Assembly (NCBI RefSeq): GCF_002982115.1
Contig: NZ_CP019980.1
Span: forward strand, 1,248,001-1,312,000
Reading direction: 5' to 3'
DNA length: 64,000 nucleotides
Source of the DNA: Lysinibacillus sphaericus
GTDB lineage: Bacteria > Bacillota > Bacilli > Bacillales_A > Planococcaceae
How positions within the stretch are numbered: position 1 is the first letter of the stretch; the number at the start of each line of letters is the position of its first letter. The notes below the pieces were generated by a model. The model saw nothing but the letters and a program-made list of their open reading frames with translations, did not search any database and was not told the origin of the DNA. Both the position numbers and the translations under genes were made by a program. Positions 1 through 9,328 of this stretch are shown here, piece after piece.

Positions 1-84
1 GCCTGAAATACGTAATGTCTTCATCCATTTTTGTTCGAGAAATGCATCGATCTTTACATTGATTTTCTCAATCCAATCCTTCAA
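1..84 (-). CDS. 5' end of a leftward gene, possibly a penicillin-binding protein/transglycosylase (partial)
   Basis: An open frame runs off the left edge of the window. It would start at a TTG codon (82-84 on the minus strand), six bases after a strong GGAGGTC ribosome binding site at 91-97. Only 28 codons are visible. They encode a charged, amphipathic N-terminus (MKDWIEKINVKIDAF, then LEQKWMKTLR) with no stop. Short cytoplasmic leaders of this kind precede the membrane anchor of class A penicillin-binding proteins, and such a gene is often found divergent to tyrS in related bacilli. That is from memory, so the product is a guess. The reading frame and the RBS are what the sequence itself supports. 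Confidence 0.4.
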   Translation of the reverse strand, partial: MKDWIEKINVKIDAFLEQKWMKTLRISG

Positions 85-146
85 GGTATCGACCTCCTAA
101 AATCTTGTTTATTATAGCATATAATGAATTGTCTCGAACATAGTTA

Positions 147-174
147 TTGACATTGAAAGAGAATCGTATAGAAT
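147..174 (+). promoter_or_regulatory. Sigma-A promoter of tyrS
   Basis: A perfect -35 TTGACA (147-152) is followed after 16 bases by TAGAAT (169-174, five of six to TATAAT). Transcription would begin near 181, just ahead of the T-box leader. Confidence 0.7.
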
Positions 175-181
175 AATGCTT

Positions 182-420
182 ATAGTTTTCTAGTGATGAA
201 GAGTTTGCAGTAGTATCTATATTCCCTGTTTAGAGAGCCAGCGGTTGGTGAAAGCTGGTCATAATGTAGAGACGAATTACGTACTTGGAGCTTAGACGTG
301 CGCGCCTGCGATAAAGGCGGCTGAATGAAGAGGAAGATGGATGACATCTTCAAGCTGGGTGGTACCGCGTTAGTTATTAACGTCCCTGCATGCAATTTGT
401 TGCGTGTAGGGACCTTTTTG
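182..420 (+). ncRNA. T-box leader (tRNA-Tyr sensing) of tyrS
   Basis: The conserved T-box core GGGTGGTACCGCG lies at about 356-368. It is followed by a GC-rich hairpin (about 383-414, GTCCCTGCATG paired with its GTGTAGGGAC partner) and a T-run, which is the terminator. Upstream, the Stem I elements GAGAGCCAGCGG and AAAGCTGG are visible. TAC triplets, which match a tyrosine specifier, occur at 278-280 and 282-284; I cannot tell which one is read. In this family uncharged tRNA pairs with the leader and prevents termination, so tyrS should be induced on tyrosine limitation. Confidence 0.92.
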
Positions 421-449
421 TTTCTACACGCTAAAAGATGACAATTTAG

Positions 450-1730
<1,281 letters not shown>

Positions 1731-1762
1731 GTGTCAGGCACTCAAACAATTTTCACACAATT
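1731..1762 (+). repeat. Dispersed GTGCCAGGCAC repeat, copy 1
   Basis: GTGTCAGGCACTCAAACA and then ATTTTCACACAATTCAAC. It starts at the base after the tyrS stop codon and runs into the terminator. Confidence 0.7.
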
Positions 1763-1763
1763 C

Positions 1764-1804
1764 AACCTCCCTTCGAATGGATCACTTCGAGGGAGGTTTT
1801 TGTT
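1764..1804 (+). terminator. Rho-independent terminator after tyrS
   Basis: The inverted repeat AACCTCCCTTCGAA / TTCGAGGGAGGTT is followed by a T-run. It sits between tyrS and the convergent gene ending at 1805. It lies directly beside a copy of the GTGCCAGGCAC dispersed repeat (1731-1762). Confidence 0.85.
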
Positions 1805-2614
1805 TTAACATTGTAAGAAATTAGGTAGAGTGATTTGCTGATAGCTTTCAGGGTGTAGCAGTTGAGCAAGTTTAAGTGCACCTTCCACTAATCGAGGGGA
1901 TGGACGGCAATACAACCATTCCTCCATTACATACACCTGTTGCAATTGAACCGCTTGTAGCTCATTAGCACATGGTCGCTTTAATAAATGAGCTGGTTTA
2001 ATTCGCTCATAGGCAACACCTACCCACGCCATCAGTATATAATCTGGATTACGTCGAACAATTTCTTCCCACTCTGTTTGGACATTCGCTAACTCGAAAT
2101 CATGAAATAAATTTTGGCCTCCAGCAAGTTTGCTAATTTCGGTTAACCAATTAACTTGACCAGGTGTGAAAATAGGATTTGGCCACCATTCCCAATATAA
2201 AGTAGGGTGAGTGGAAACCGTTTGTGCCACCGCTTGAAGCTGGGCAATAAATTGTAAATATTCCGTTGCAACTTTTTGGGCGTGCTCCGTTACGCCACAA
2301 GCAGCACCTAGTGTTAGAAGATCTTGCGCAATTTCGTTTAACGAGTTGGCATTAAAAACAATGTGGGGAATGTTCCTTTCCTGTAATGCCTCTATATTTT
2401 TTTCCATGCCTGGTACACTTAATGAGGCAAGTACTAAGTCGGGCTGCAATGCTTCTAATGCATCCATATCAATTGATAAATCGGGACCAAGCTTTGGTAA
2501 TGCCTGCACAGATGAAGGCCAATCTGAAAAATCATCAACACCTACAAGTTGATGGGTCAATCCTAAGTAAGCAACAAGCTCTGTATTGCTTGGACAAATG
2601 GAAATTAAACGCAT
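1805..2614 (-). CDS. Cobalamin/iron-type periplasmic-binding-fold protein (BtuF-like), no signal peptide
   Basis: The 269-residue product has the helical-backbone metal-receptor fold of BtuF/FhuD-type binding proteins. It opens with ISICPSNTELVAYLGL, followed by VGVDDFSDWP and ALQPDLVLASL, and later has NPDYILMAWVG. I chose the ATG at 2614 because GGGGG lies six bases upstream; an upstream in-frame start would add 30 residues without family similarity. With this start there is no signal peptide or lipobox, so it may act in the cytosol, unlike true ABC-transporter lipoproteins. No permease or ATPase gene is adjacent. Substrate is uncertain; cobalamin-binding is the usual annotation of this signal-less type. 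It is absent from this position in B. subtilis. Confidence 0.75.
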   Translation of the reverse strand: MRLISICPSNTELVAYLGLTHQLVGVDDFSDWPSSVQALPKLGPDLSIDMDALEALQPDLVLASLSVPGMEKNIEALQERNIPHIVFNANSLNEIAQDLLTLGAACGVTEHAQKVATEYLQFIAQLQAVAQTVSTHPTLYWEWWPNPIFTPGQVNWLTEISKLAGGQNLFHDFELANVQTEWEEIVRRNPDYILMAWVGVAYERIKPAHLLKRPCANELQAVQLQQVYVMEEWLYCRPSPRLVEGALKLAQLLHPESYQQITLPNFLQC

Positions 2615-2737
2615 ATGTTTCCCCCATATCTTTTTAAGAAAAGTATAGCTGTCACTAGGCACACATACAACAGGGGAATGTTTTTTTTTCACAGAAAAAG
2701 GCATGCCTCAAGGAGACACGCCATTGTTTTTAATATT

Positions 2738-3943
2738 TTAAGACAGTGCAACCGCTTCAAGTGACTCTGTTGGTTTCCCTACAGGTCCCATTGCAGCAGT
2801 AATAATTTGTTTAATGTCCTCTAATGTTGCTTTACGAGGATTCGTTGCAGCACAAACGTCTAGCATTGCATTTTTAGCTAAAATTTCAATATCTTCATCC
2901 TTCGCACCTAACGCACGGAAGCCACTTGGGATATTTAAATCTTTTGATAATTTTTCAATGGCAGTAATTGCTTTTTCAGCAGCATCACGTTTGCTAATCC
3001 CTTCAACATTTTCACCTAATAACTCAGCGATTCGAGCAAACCGCTCAGTACGTGCTGTTAAGTTGAAGCGGCACACATGTGGCAGTAAAATCGCATTACA
3101 TACACCGTGTGGTAAGTTGTAGAAGCCACCTAATTGATGAGCAATCGCATGTACATAGCCAAGTGAAGCATTATTAAATGCCATACCCGCTAAAAATTGT
3201 GCATACACCATTTGCTCACGTGCTTCTAAATCAGCACCGTTTGCGTAGGCACGAGGTAAAAATTCAGGAACTAGCTGAAGTACTTTTTCTGCACATGCAT
3301 CAGTAATTGGTGTTGCATTAGTCGATACAAACGATTCAATTGCATGTGTTAATGCATCTACACCAGTTGCAGCTGTTAGAGCTGGAGGTAAGCCAATCAT
3401 TAACTCTGGGTCATTAATCGATACAAGTGGTGTCACATGTTTGTCAACAATCGCCATTTTTACTTTTCGAGCAGTATCTGTGATGATTGTAAAACGTGTC
3501 ATTTCGCTTGCTGTACCAGCAGTTGTATTAATCGCGATTAATGGCACCAGTGGGTTTTCTGATTTGTCAACGCCTTCATAATCATGAATGCGTCCACCAT
3601 TCGAAGCAATAAGTCCGATACCTTTTGCTGCATCATGTGCACTACCGCCTCCAAGCGATACGATAGAATCACAGTTTTCGGCATGATAAACAGCAATTCC
3701 ATCTTCAATGTTTTGATCTGTTGGATTTGGTTCTGCTTTAGGGAAAATTGCAACATCAATTCCAGCTGCTGTGATGATGTTAGCAATTTGTTCTGAGAGA
3801 CCTAACTTGTGTAAGCCCTCATCTGTTACGATTAATGTCTTCTTCACTTCTAAATCATTTAAGCGCTTACCAACTTCTTGAATTGCTCCAGGTCCAAATA
3901 AGTTTGTTTTTGGCATTACAAATTGCTTTAGAACGTCTGACAT
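2738..3943 (-). CDS. Iron-containing NAD-dependent alcohol dehydrogenase (methanol/ethanol dehydrogenase type)
   Basis: This 401-residue group III alcohol dehydrogenase would interconvert an alcohol and an aldehyde with NAD(H) in the cytosol. The nucleotide-binding GGGSAHD is at 98-104. The likely metal ligands are D196 and H200 (GVDALTHAIES), H265 (LGYVHAIAHQ) and H279 (LPHGVCN). By reading it resembles the Bacillus methanol dehydrogenase family more than FucO, but substrate cannot be set from sequence. The start is the ATG at 3943 with AAGGGGTT upstream; the longer frame back to 3994 lacks an RBS. It is leftward, upstream of the BtuF-like gene (123 bases between them), and is preceded by a gene-free stretch of almost 0.8 kb. 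Both genes are additions relative to the B. subtilis tyrS-rpsD interval. Confidence 0.9.
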   Translation of the reverse strand: MSDVLKQFVMPKTNLFGPGAIQEVGKRLNDLEVKKTLIVTDEGLHKLGLSEQIANIITAAGIDVAIFPKAEPNPTDQNIEDGIAVYHAENCDSIVSLGGGSAHDAAKGIGLIASNGGRIHDYEGVDKSENPLVPLIAINTTAGTASEMTRFTIITDTARKVKMAIVDKHVTPLVSINDPELMIGLPPALTAATGVDALTHAIESFVSTNATPITDACAEKVLQLVPEFLPRAYANGADLEAREQMVYAQFLAGMAFNNASLGYVHAIAHQLGGFYNLPHGVCNAILLPHVCRFNLTARTERFARIAELLGENVEGISKRDAAEKAITAIEKLSKDLNIPSGFRALGAKDEDIEILAKNAMLDVCAATNPRKATLEDIKQIITAAMGPVGKPTESLEAVALS

Positions 3944-4364
3944 ATTTCCAACCCCTTTGAAATAATTGTTATTGCTTGAATGATGGCGAACCACCTTCCG
4001 AAATCCATATTATTCTATTTTTTTTGAAAGTACAAGACGTATTTTTATTAAAATTGTTAATTTTACCACTGTTATTATTTCACAAAAAAGTAAGTTTGGA
4101 ATTGAGATAGTAAAAGATAATAAGGAGTAGGAAGGTTGATTTAAATATGTTTTAAGAAATGCTATCGTATAAAAATAAAATATATTTTTTGGTATTTTGT
4201 TCTATTTTACACCTTGCTTGAATAGTAAATAACTGATATTTGATTGTTAATATATTAATAGTGTTTACGTTGTTTGGTATGGGAATAATTGTTATTTTAA
4301 TGTACGGAAAAATAAGTGCTTTTTATTTAATATAATATTTAGGATGGAACAGTAAGTAAATCTC

Positions 4365-4400
4365 GGTGCCAGGCACGCAAACAATTCTGATAATTCACTT
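4365..4400 (+). repeat. Dispersed GTGCCAGGCAC repeat, copy 2
   Basis: GGTGCCAGGCACGCAAACA followed by ATTCTGATAATTC matches copies at 1731, 47573, 56264 and 63504. This is the only copy not directly at the end of a recognisable gene. Confidence 0.7.
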
Positions 4401-4437
4401 CAATTTATGAAAAAACATTGAGTGGGTTGTGGGGAAG

Positions 4438-4480
4438 AAAGTCGCAAGTGAGAGAAATCTGACTTGCGGCTTCTTTGTAT
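4438..4480 (+). terminator. Orphan terminator-like hairpin
   Basis: AGTCGCAAGT pairs with ACTTGCGGCT (one G-U pair) across a 12-base loop, followed by TCTTTG. No gene ends here. It could end a small RNA or mark a lost gene. Confidence 0.45.
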
Positions 4481-4718
4481 TTTTACTGCTAAACGTACAT
4501 TCGGCAATTATCAGGTACAATGGGGCCTACCGTTGTATCCAGTGCTAAGTACACAAACAAAGTAATAGTTTTATAAAAACGCTGATGCGGCAACACTTAT
4601 GCTATTACGCAGCTATTTCTATGCACATGTTTCGCCAGTTAGTCCCATTGTAGTCCCAATTTGCCCCCAATTAATGTTATTTTGTGCTCGGAATTGCATG
4701 AATAAATAAAAATAAGAA

Positions 4719-4760
4719 AAGCCCTAGAAACCTTTGCAACAAGGTTTCTAGGGCTTTTTG
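4719..4760 (-). terminator. Terminator of rpsD
   Basis: AAGCCCTAGAAACCTT and AAGGTTTCTAGGGCTT form a perfect long stem with a TGCAAC loop. Flanking A and T runs make it work on either strand. It lies 26 bases past the rpsD stop. Confidence 0.9.
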
Positions 4761-4785
4761 TGTTGCTAAATGCAACGAAGGTTTA

Positions 4786-5388
4786 TTAACGAGAGTAGAA
4801 CTCTACGATGAATGCTTCGTTGATTTCAGCAGATAGTTCAGAACGCTCTGGAAGGCGAGTGAATGTACCTTCTTTTTTATCTGCATCAAAAGTTAAGTAG
4901 TCAGGTACGAAGTTGTTTACTTCGATCGCTTCTGTAACTACAGCAAGGTTTTGAGATTTTTCACGAAGAGAAATCGTTTGACCTGGTTTAACGCTGAATG
5001 ATGGGATATCAACGCGTTTGCCGTCTACTAAGATATGACCGTGGTTTACTAATTGACGAGCTCCACGACGAGTGCGAGCTAAACCTAAACGGTAAACTAA
5101 GTTGTCAAGGCGAGTTTCAAGAAGGATCATGAAGTTTTCACCGTGAACACCTTTCATTTTACCAGCGCGGTCGAATAGAGTACGGAATTGACGTTCGTTC
5201 ATGCCGTACATGTGACGAAGTTTTTGTTTTTCTTGAAGTTGTAAACCGTATTCTGATAATTTTTTACGTTGGTTCGGGCCGTGTTGACCTGGTGCGTAAG
5301 GGCGTTTTTCGATTTCTTTACCAGTACCGCTTAGTGAGATACCAAGACGACGTGATAATTTCCAAGATGGACCTGTATAACGAGACAT
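4786..5388 (-). CDS. rpsD: 30S ribosomal protein S4
   Basis: The 200-residue S4 binds 16S rRNA early in 30S assembly. The sequence begins [16 protein letters not shown] and contains [20 protein letters not shown]. The S4 RNA-binding domain is in the middle ([20 protein letters not shown], then [17 protein letters not shown]). I take the ATG at 5388, preceded by AAGGAGGAG; the frame extends upstream but without homology. It is monocistronic with its own terminator, as in B. subtilis, and S4 is known there to repress its own mRNA. I do not see the cysteine-zinc motif found in some paralogues. Confidence 0.97.
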   Translation of the reverse strand: MSRYTGPSWKLSRRLGISLSGTGKEIEKRPYAPGQHGPNQRKKLSEYGLQLQEKQKLRHMYGMNERQFRTLFDRAGKMKGVHGENFMILLETRLDNLVYRLGLARTRRGARQLVNHGHILVDGKRVDIPSFSVKPGQTISLREKSQNLAVVTEAIEVNNFVPDYLTFDADKKEGTFTRLPERSELSAEINEAFIVEFYSR

Positions 5389-5530
5389 ATTGTTGTCTCC
5401 TCCTTTAAATTTGGTTTTTTTGTTGTAAAACAAAAACCAGTAGTACCCATTCTTATACGCATTTTATTTTCATGTATTTTCGCCTATGCAGCCGTTAGGT
5501 TACACAATACACCATCTATTTTGCCACTGA
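5389..5530 (-). ncRNA. Probable S4 autoregulatory leader of rpsD
   Basis: The rpsD transcript has a long 5' UTR. It contains the element ending in GGGTACTACTGGTTTTTG and the adjoining complementary GTTTTTGTTTTACAAC / AACAAAAAAACC stem just before the Shine-Dalgarno. In B. subtilis, S4 binds a leader structure at this place to repress translation. The position and structure are seen; the function is carried over from that system. Boundaries are approximate. Confidence 0.45.
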
Positions 5531-5797
5531 GAGTTTTTGTGTAGTAATACTCAGTAAAATTGAGGAATAAAATACAGTAATAAGCTTATACCACTGCTGC
5601 GTTTATTTTACACAAACTTCATTGTAACTGCTTAGAGCGTAGACGTCAATTATTAGTATGGCTATTTTTAAAAAGAACTATAGTAGGAATTTCCTTGAGA
5701 GGAATTTAACACTAATACGAAATGGTTATTGATGCGGTAGTAAATGTAAAATGTAAAAGTAAGGTAGAATTACATAGTCAAAATGACACAAATTATG

Positions 5798-5803
5798 TAT
5801 AAT
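5798..5803 (+). promoter_or_regulatory. Candidate -10 element for the diguanylate cyclase gene
   Basis: A perfect TATAAT lies 54 bases before the start codon. The matching -35 (TAGTCA, 17 bases upstream) is weak. The rest of the 5531-5797 divergent interval is AT-rich and must also hold the rpsD promoter, which I could not place with confidence. Confidence 0.4.
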
Positions 5804-5856
5804 ACATTATAAGTTAATAGTAATTGATTTGTACGTTATATAGAAAAGGTGATTTC

Positions 5857-7740
5857 ATGACAGACCATTTACAAACGCTGAAATATATAAAATCTGATGT
5901 TTTGAGCATTTGGGTGAGTTCGAATGGAGGACTAGTCAGTTTTAATGAGTATTTTTATTCATTTAAACAGTGTCTAAAGAAGCACTTGAAAATTGAAAAT
6001 GCGGCCTTTCTTAGTTTTGAAGGGAATAGTTTAATACCTGTAGAAGAATTGGCCTCTTTGACAATTGAAACAAAACTAAATGCTGTGTCATGGCTAATGA
6101 TAGAAGCTAGCTTTTACCAACAGAAAGTAGTAAAGCTTCCTTATATATTAAAAGAAAAAACAGCCTATAATATGATGACAGATATGGTGCTTTTCCAGAC
6201 GGAGGGCAAAGAGCCTATGGGTGTGTTACTTGTTGAAGCCACCGATACTTGGACGGACTTTATGACTTCGGATTACGGTGAAGAGTGTGTAGAAACGCTT
6301 ACAAAAGTTTTACAAATGCTGATTGAAAATCTAGAAGTAAAGTTAAATGAAGACCAATATAGAAAACTTTATAACATGACCGATTTATTTCACTCAACAA
6401 TGGATATTGATTTGATTTTAGAAAACGTTTTAAAAAATATTCGCGATAATTTTCCAGAATTCAATGTGGAACTTATATTATCTAACGATCAAGATCGCCA
6501 TACGACTATCGATATAAAACTTTTTGATTATCTGTCTGAAAGACCGGCTACTATCGAAGCTTTTGTATCAGGAGAATTGACTACTGAACTAGCTGGAGAC
6601 TTGAATTGTCGTTTATTAAACGCCCCTATAAAAGGGAGACAAGCTATTTATGGCATTTTGCAAGTGAGTGCACCAACCACATATCTTTTTTCAGCAACGG
6701 AAAAAGACTTTGTGCGCATGTTAGCACAAGCATCTGGAAATGCGCTAGAAAATGCAAAATTATATCATCAATCGCATCGCCTCGTAAGTGACTTACAACT
6801 CATCAATGAAACTTCGCATCGATTAAATATGCGCATTGATATTAATGAAATGTTACTTTTCCTACAAAAACAATTAATGAAGTCTTTCCAACCAATGGAA
6901 GTTTGTTTCGCTTTTAAAGATCATGCTACCTATGAAGTGACAGATGCTAGCACATCGTTATTTAAATCAGAAGAAGGTAATACTTATATTAGACATGTTG
7001 AACAACATTTTGAGCATACAAATGATCCACTCTTTATAGCAGATTTTAGCCGATTAACCCCAAATCAAATAGAATATCGTTCAATTATGGCGATTCCTAT
7101 CTTAATGGAGGAAAAAATAAATGGCTTTAGTATCGTACTGCACAAAGAGCCCTATTTCTTTTCATTTGATAGCTTTAAGTTAATGCAATCTTTAATCCAT
7201 CATTCTTCGTTAGCGATTGCCAACTCTATTTTACGCAATCAGCTACAAGAAATGGTTGACCGCGATCATTTAACAAAATTATATGCACGCAGTTATTTAG
7301 ATCAATATGTAGAAAAATCCCTGAAAAAAGATCAATCAGGTATGTTCTTGCTTATTGATATTGACAATTTTAAACGCATCAATGACACTTACGGCCATCA
7401 AACAGGCGATAAAATTCTTGTGCAAATTGCCGTGAAATTAGAAGAAACAATAGGTGCTAGCGGTATTTGTGCTCGCTGGGGTGGAGAAGAAATGTCGGTG
7501 TATGTACCAAATGTTGGTGAGCAAGAGGCCATTGAGTTAGCTTCAACAATAGTTGAAGTCATTCCGAATGCTACTGACCCTAAAGTAACGATTTCAGCAG
7601 GTCTTATAACATGGGATCAATACTATCGACCAGCTTTCCAATCGGTTTTTCTACACGCCGATACAGCTTTATATGAAGCGAAAAACAATGGGAAAAATAG
7701 ATTTTGTATCCATGATCGGACGTTACAAACAAATGCATAA
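5857..7740 (+). CDS. dgcP: Diguanylate cyclase with N-terminal GAF-type sensor region (DgcP-like)
   Basis: This protein should make cyclic-di-GMP from two GTP. It has 627 residues from the ATG at 5857, chosen for the AAAGGTGAT site just upstream; the longer frame from 5824 lacks one. The first ~440 residues look like two or three GAF-like sensor modules with no membrane segment. The C-terminal GGDEF domain starts at D470 (DHLTKLYARSYLDQY), has FLLIDIDNFKRINDTYGH, and carries GGEEM at 542-546. The usual signature is GG(D/E)EF, so the last position is Met instead of Phe; the catalytic glutamates are intact. Position next to rpsD and ytsP matches B. subtilis ytrP/dgcP, a cytosolic cyclase. Confidence 0.85.
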   Translation: MTDHLQTLKYIKSDVLSIWVSSNGGLVSFNEYFYSFKQCLKKHLKIENAAFLSFEGNSLIPVEELASLTIETKLNAVSWLMIEASFYQQKVVKLPYILKEKTAYNMMTDMVLFQTEGKEPMGVLLVEATDTWTDFMTSDYGEECVETLTKVLQMLIENLEVKLNEDQYRKLYNMTDLFHSTMDIDLILENVLKNIRDNFPEFNVELILSNDQDRHTTIDIKLFDYLSERPATIEAFVSGELTTELAGDLNCRLLNAPIKGRQAIYGILQVSAPTTYLFSATEKDFVRMLAQASGNALENAKLYHQSHRLVSDLQLINETSHRLNMRIDINEMLLFLQKQLMKSFQPMEVCFAFKDHATYEVTDASTSLFKSEEGNTYIRHVEQHFEHTNDPLFIADFSRLTPNQIEYRSIMAIPILMEEKINGFSIVLHKEPYFFSFDSFKLMQSLIHHSSLAIANSILRNQLQEMVDRDHLTKLYARSYLDQYVEKSLKKDQSGMFLLIDIDNFKRINDTYGHQTGDKILVQIAVKLEETIGASGICARWGGEEMSVYVPNVGEQEAIELASTIVEVIPNATDPKVTISAGLITWDQYYRPAFQSVFLHADTALYEAKNNGKNRFCIHDRTLQTNA

Positions 7741-7755
7741 TAGATGGTTTACTAT

Positions 7756-7803
7756 AAAATGCCCCGAAATGATATATTTATAATCCATTTCAGGGCATTT
7801 TTT
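7756..7803 (+). terminator. Bidirectional terminator between dgcP and the fRMsr gene
   Basis: AAATGCCCCGAAATG and CATTTCAGGGCATTT form a stem with one mismatch over a long AT loop, flanked by A and T runs. It sits between two convergent genes. Confidence 0.8.
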
Positions 7804-7831
7804 AGTGGCTATAAGATAATATTGCGAAATA

Positions 7832-8311
7832 TTAAATATGAAGAAGTAGTGTTTCTACAAAATGTTCTAAGCCGGTTTGATCTTCTTGTGAAAAGCGATT
7901 TTTAATAGGGCTATCAATATCAAGAACGCCAATCACCTTCTCTTGTTGAATAAGCGGAATGACAATTTCTGATTGAGAGGCAGCATCGCATGCAATATGC
8001 CCTGGAAATGCATGAACATCTTTTACGACAAGTGTCTCTTTTTTTGTTACAGCTGTTCCACACACACCGCGTCCAATTGGAATTCTCACACAAGCTGGTA
8101 AGCCTTGGAATGGTCCTAAAACTAGTTCATCCTCTTGTAAAAGGTAAAAGCCAACCCAGTTAATGTCAGTAAGAAATTGATTAAGCAAGGCAGATGCGTT
8201 GCCTAAATTTGCAATGCGATCGGTTTCGCCAGTGAGTAATGCATCTAACTGTTTTGCTAATGTCTTGTATTGATCTGCAATAGATCCTTCGTAATTAATT
8301 TGTGTAAACAT
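7832..8311 (-). CDS. ytsP: Free methionine-(R)-sulfoxide reductase, GAF-fold (YtsP)
   Basis: The 159-residue single GAF domain should reduce free L-methionine-(R)-sulfoxide in the cytosol using thiol chemistry. The three cysteines of the E. coli/yeast fRMsr family are present and correctly spaced: C74 (LPACVRIPIG), C84 (GRGVCGTAV) and C108 (GHIACDAAS). These correspond to E. coli Cys84, Cys94 and Cys118. NWVGFYLL and SEIVIPL are also family features. It is followed upstream on the same strand by hisJ with only 20 bases between, so the two are probably co-transcribed. The neighbour order rpsD-dgcP-ytsP-hisJ is as in B. subtilis. Confidence 0.9.
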   Translation of the reverse strand: MFTQINYEGSIADQYKTLAKQLDALLTGETDRIANLGNASALLNQFLTDINWVGFYLLQEDELVLGPFQGLPACVRIPIGRGVCGTAVTKKETLVVKDVHAFPGHIACDAASQSEIVIPLIQQEKVIGVLDIDSPIKNRFSQEDQTGLEHFVETLLLHI

Positions 8312-8331
8312 ATGAGCACCTCGTTTAAACG

Positions 8332-9129
8332 TTATTTGTCTGGAAATAGAGTTTTATAATGCTGATGTAAATCGACAGCAGCATGAGCATCTGAACCGAA
8401 AACGATAGGTAAACCAATCGTTTTACTATAATCGATAAAGGCAAATGGTGGATAGGGTTCCTGACAATATGTTTTACTTAAGCCAGCACTATTTAAATCT
8501 AACTCATATCCTTTTTGCTGCATAGTAGTTAATACTTCTTGGATGCGGTCAGTGTCATCAACTGGCTGATGATGGGCTAGCTGAAATTTATGAATAAGTG
8601 TTGGATGCCCGATGCGCTTAGGTTTGTATTGTCCTAAGTCAGCTTCAATAGATTGTAGGACAGTATCATAATATAAATGATAGAGACGTTCAACAGAACC
8701 TACTTTTTGGGCAAAATTTATAAAACTTTCAGCAGAAAAATCAATGCATTCATACGTATTCTGCCATTGTAAAAAATGAACAGATAAAATGGCATCGTCT
8801 AAAAAATGTCCATATGTATCAAGAAAATGACGTGTTTCTTGCTCGAAGCCGACAATATAGTCGATCTCTAAACCGATGCGAATGCGAATATCCTGTGCAT
8901 ATTGTTTTTGAAGTCGTTGTAAGTCTTCCAAATAAGGCATTAAAAAATCTGGGCGCATACCACTATCCTGTTCAGGTGTAGGATCTTGGAAATTAGAGGG
9001 TAATGGTGCATGTTCTGTAAATGTAATATCGGTAAAGTTTTCAGCAATTGCTTTTTCAATATATTGTGTAAATGAATCAGATGACCCATGTGGGCAATAG
9101 GGGCTATGGATGTGCCCGTCTCTTTTCAT
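8332..9129 (-). CDS. hisJ: Histidinol-phosphatase, PHP family
   Basis: The enzyme removes phosphate from L-histidinol phosphate, the penultimate stage of histidine synthesis. Its 265-residue PHP-type barrel shows the metal-binding series DGHIHSPYCPHG (H6, H8), TEHAPLP, GLEIDYI, LSVHFLQ, GHPTLIHKF and FGSDAHA. This is the HisJ/HisK type of Firmicutes and not the HAD-type HisB phosphatase. It lies apart from any other his gene, as in B. subtilis (ytvP). It is the first gene of a short leftward unit with ytsP. The ATG at 9129 follows AAAGGAGTG, and nothing in frame further upstream looks better. Confidence 0.93.
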   Translation of the reverse strand: MKRDGHIHSPYCPHGSSDSFTQYIEKAIAENFTDITFTEHAPLPSNFQDPTPEQDSGMRPDFLMPYLEDLQRLQKQYAQDIRIRIGLEIDYIVGFEQETRHFLDTYGHFLDDAILSVHFLQWQNTYECIDFSAESFINFAQKVGSVERLYHLYYDTVLQSIEADLGQYKPKRIGHPTLIHKFQLAHHQPVDDTDRIQEVLTTMQQKGYELDLNSAGLSKTYCQEPYPPFAFIDYSKTIGLPIVFGSDAHAAVDLHQHYKTLFPDK

Positions 9130-9328
9130 ACATTTTACACTCCTTTAACTATTAAAATGATAAATACATATTTACGCTCTATGTTCAATGACATAGGGGA
9201 AGCTGTCAATATGTAGGTCGTGAATACACTTTTCTGAAAATCACTTAAATTTTAGTACAAAAGGCGAAAACATAGTATATAATAAATACAACTAGCCAAT
9301 TCGTTTATTGTAGAATAGGAGGCTTACG

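Larger units (their letters stand above)
3944..4785. other. Gene-free interval between the alcohol dehydrogenase and rpsD
   Basis: No convincing open frame lies in these ~840 bases. The left part, next to the dehydrogenase start, is very AT-rich and must hold its promoter. A copy of the dispersed GTGCCAGGCAC repeat lies at 4365-4400. An orphan terminator-like hairpin is at 4438-4480, and the rpsD terminator at 4719-4760. The stretch 4481-4700 is more mixed in base composition than its surroundings and may be the remains of a gene, but I could not identify one. Confidence 0.6.

Noticed and set aside
180..395. Minus-strand frame opposite the tyrS leader
   Set aside because: The region is explained by the T-box RNA, and the frame lacks an RBS.
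4600..4690. Possible remnant of a phage integrase C-terminus or an attachment site on the minus strand (repeated GGGAC/GGGGGC words)
   Set aside because: Only about 20 codons read through in any frame, no integrase motif is present and no duplicated att-like sequence was found nearby.
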